Assembly (NCBI GenBank): GCA_003218525.1
Contig: QHNU01000112.1
Span: 1 to 8,457 of the forward strand
DNA: 8,457 nt
From: Verrucomicrobiota bacterium
GTDB lineage: Bacteria; Verrucomicrobiota; Verrucomicrobiia; Chthoniobacterales; UBA10450
Reading direction: 5' to 3'
Shown: positions 6,621 through 8,457 of the stretch, in pieces
Layout: every line of letters starts with the position of its first letter
Numbering within the stretch: position 1 is the first letter of the stretch
Program-made: the position numbers and the translations under genes
The notes under the pieces: model-generated
Databases searched by the model: none
What the model saw: the letters and a program-made list of their open reading frames with translations, nothing else
Told to the model about the DNA's origin: nothing

Positions 6621-7946
6621 ATGAGTTCCCCAGTCCGTGTTCGCTTCGCACCGTCTCCCACCGGCTACCTCCACATCGGCGGGGCGCGCACCGCGCTTTT
6701 CAATTGGCTCTTCGCGCGACATTACGGCGGCACCTTTGTCCTTCGTGTTGAAGACACGGACCAATCGCGCAACACCGAGGAAGCGGCAGCTGCGATTTAT
6801 GAGGGGCTGCGCTGGCTCGAGCTGCAATGGGACGAAGGCCCGCATGTGGGGGGTGACTTTGGGCCGTATTTTCAAAGCCAACGAAATGACATCTACGAGC
6901 GTCACCTCAAGAAGTTGCAGAACGCCGACCATATTTTTGAAGACAAAGGGGCGCTGCGTTTTCGCTCACCGCGTGAACACGTGATCGTTGATGATCTCGT
7001 TGCCGGAAAAATCGATTTCGATCTGTCGAACGAACAAACCCACCCGGACATGACTATCCGTCGCCCCGACGGCTCGTGGATTTTCCATTTCGTCAACGTG
7101 GTGGACGACATGGAAATGAAGATTTCACACGTTATTCGGGGTGAGGATCATCTCTCGAACACGCCGAAACACATTGAACTCTATCGCGCGCTCGGGGCCG
7201 AGCCGCCGCAGTTCGCGCACATTCCGCTCATTCTTAACCGCGACGGGTCGAAAATGAGCAAGCGTGACCAGGGCGCCAGCGTGGATTATTATATTAAGAG
7301 GGGGTATCTGCCGGAGGCGGTGCGCAATTATCTTTGCCTGCTGGGATGGTCGCCAAAGGACAACCGCGAAAAGATCGACATTGACGACATCGTCCGGATT
7401 TTCGATCTCAACAACCTCGTGCGTAGTCACGCGACATTCGATCCGGACAAATTGCATTGGCTAAACGGCGAATACGCGCACGAGTTAAGCGATTCCGAAT
7501 TCTACGATCGCGCCGTCGCAACATTGCGCTCGGCCGGTATAAACATCGACAACTATTCGACGGAATATGTGCGGGCAGCCTTGCAAACGTGCAAGGGCAA
7601 GATCAATACGTTCGACGAGCTACCGGCCTACTGCGGTTTCTACTTTACAGACGACCTCAGTTACAATCCCGATGGCGTCGCGAAACATTTCACGCCCGAG
7701 AATAAGTCGCGCCTGGAAGCGGTACGCGATGCGCTCGGCCAGATCGACAATTTTACCGCCAATGAAATCGAAACCATCATGAAAGCCACGGCGGCAAAAC
7801 TCGGTGTTAAAGTTGGTGCAATCGTGCACCCAAGTCGACTCGCAGTAACTGGCAGCAACGCGGGTCCGAGTTTGTACCATCTTCTTGAGGTGCTCGGAAA
7901 AAAGAAGGTGCTTACGCGTATTGATCGCGCGTTATCGACGTTTTAA
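6621..7946 (+). CDS. gltX: Glutamyl-tRNA synthetase, compact form lacking the zinc-ribbon region
   Basis: This class I enzyme charges tRNA-Glu with glutamate in the cytoplasm. At 441 residues it is shorter than the usual 465-490. It shows RFAPSPTGYLHIGGART (8-24, the HIGH motif as HIGG), RVEDTDQSR (42-50), HVIRGEDHLSNTPKHI (170-185) and KMSKR (211-215). The C-terminal anticodon-binding region ends in VHPSRLAVTGSNAGPSLYHLLEVLGKK. Between about residues 100 and 120 the segment holding the zinc-binding Cys/His residues in E. coli GluRS is absent; IFEDKGALRFRSP passes straight to VIVDDLVAGKI. Recalled alignment suggests about 35 residues missing, while all catalytic motifs remain. With glnS next door, the enzyme is probably discriminating (Glu only). 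It is likely cotranscribed with tilS. Confidence 0.95.
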   Translation: MSSPVRVRFAPSPTGYLHIGGARTALFNWLFARHYGGTFVLRVEDTDQSRNTEEAAAAIYEGLRWLELQWDEGPHVGGDFGPYFQSQRNDIYERHLKKLQNADHIFEDKGALRFRSPREHVIVDDLVAGKIDFDLSNEQTHPDMTIRRPDGSWIFHFVNVVDDMEMKISHVIRGEDHLSNTPKHIELYRALGAEPPQFAHIPLILNRDGSKMSKRDQGASVDYYIKRGYLPEAVRNYLCLLGWSPKDNREKIDIDDIVRIFDLNNLVRSHATFDPDKLHWLNGEYAHELSDSEFYDRAVATLRSAGINIDNYSTEYVRAALQTCKGKINTFDELPAYCGFYFTDDLSYNPDGVAKHFTPENKSRLEAVRDALGQIDNFTANEIETIMKATAAKLGVKVGAIVHPSRLAVTGSNAGPSLYHLLEVLGKKKVLTRIDRALSTF

Positions 7947-7947
7947 T

Positions 7948-7971
7948 GGAAAGACGAATTCGGAGTCTTCC
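7948..7971. terminator. Possible bidirectional terminator between gltX and glnS
   Basis: The 31-bp gap between the converging genes contains GGA-AAGAC / GTCTT-CC (7948-7955 with 7965-7971): seven pairs with one bulged A and a 9-nt loop. There is no strong U-tract on either side. Its position between convergent stops is the main support. Confidence 0.3.
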
Positions 7972-7977
7972 CAAGAT

Positions 7978-8457
7978 TCAAGGACGAGGCGGAGCCCGTC
8001 CCTCCAGCCTCGCCCAGGTGTCTTTCAAGGTAATGGTGCGATTCCATGCCTGCCGGTCAGGTGTTGAGTCGGGATCGCGCGCAAAATAGCCGAGACGCTC
8101 GAATTGATAACGGAGATCAAGTCGCGCGTTTTTCAATGACGGCTCGCATTTCGCGTTTACGGTCTCGAGCGAGTCGGGGTTAATAAATGACTTAAAATCG
8201 CCTCCAGCATCCGGTTCCGGTACGGTGAATAGTCGATCATACAGTCGCACCTCGGCATCAAAAGCGTGCCCTGCGCTGACCCAGTGAATTGTCCCTTTTA
8301 CTTTGCGGTTTGCCGTCGCTCCGCCCGACTTACTCTCCATGTCGATCGTACACCGAAGCTCCGTTACTTTGCCGGCGGCGTCTTTGATCATCTCCTCGCA
8401 TTTAATAATGTAAGCGTATTTCAACCGCACTTCGCCGCCCGGTCTGAGCCTGAAATA
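7978..8457 (-). CDS. glnS: Glutaminyl-tRNA synthetase, C-terminal part (truncated by the window edge)
   Basis: The frame runs from the right edge to a TGA at 7980-7978, giving 159 residues of the C-terminal anticodon-binding beta-barrels of GlnRS. Recognisable stretches are FRLRPGGEVRLKYAYIIKCEE, RKVKGTIHWVSAGHAFDAEVRLYDRLFTVPEP, FINPDSLETVNAKCEPSL, QFERLGYFARD and FNRTVGLRDTW-like WNRTITLKDTWAR. These follow the E. coli GlnRS C-terminus closely. The catalytic domain lies outside the window. The coding frame continues to the last base, so the GTG near 8430 is internal and not the start. GlnRS charges tRNA-Gln directly, so this organism need not depend on the GatCAB amidation route for Gln-tRNA. 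It converges on gltX. Confidence 0.95.
   Translation of the reverse strand, partial: YFRLRPGGEVRLKYAYIIKCEEMIKDAAGKVTELRCTIDMESKSGGATANRKVKGTIHWVSAGHAFDAEVRLYDRLFTVPEPDAGGDFKSFINPDSLETVNAKCEPSLKNARLDLRYQFERLGYFARDPDSTPDRQAWNRTITLKDTWARLEGRAPPRP

Noticed and set aside
6485..6751. An 88-codon plus-strand frame between tilS and gltX
   Set aside because: It is made of repeat sequence and then runs out of frame into gltX, whose own frame has unmistakable motifs.

Overview
The window is about 8.5 kb of ordinary chromosomal, moderately GC-rich DNA from a Gram-negative, diderm bacterium. The inner-membrane RND pump and its periplasmic adaptor require a double membrane. The lineage is uncertain. The compact glutamyl-tRNA synthetase, with its FHFVNVVDD signature, and the dense intergenic palindromic repeats resemble soil Verrucomicrobiota. 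This is inference from memory of those families, not a database result.

Layout, left to right. Positions 2-76 may be the 3' end of a plus-strand gene cut by the window edge. Positions 77-258 hold no gene but carry an inverted pair of REP-like elements, a small GAAA-loop hairpin and a possible terminator. Positions 259-5383 form one minus-strand efflux operon, read from right to left: a TetR-family repressor (4751-5383), a membrane-fusion adaptor (3589-4758, overlapping the repressor gene by 8 bp) and an HAE1-type RND transporter (259-3429). A 159-bp gap between adaptor and pump carries a structured inverted repeat. No outer-membrane factor gene is present. A perfect 18-bp palindrome at 5405-5422 just upstream of the repressor is the likely operator.

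Positions 5517-7946 hold two plus-strand translation genes, tilS (tRNA-Ile lysidine synthetase, short form) and gltX (glutamyl-tRNA synthetase without the usual zinc-ribbon region), separated by 135 bp of repeat-derived sequence that appears to supply the gltX ribosome-binding site. Converging on gltX, and running off the right edge, is the 3' part of glnS (glutaminyl-tRNA synthetase). The two paralogous synthetases therefore lie tail to tail, 31 bp apart.

The genes belong to known families and I see no new multi-gene system. The most unusual material is non-coding: two families of intergenic palindromes whose copies differ in stem sequence while keeping stem complementarity. In one of them the two hairpin loops are perfectly complementary. 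No gene-free stretch exceeds 300 bases.
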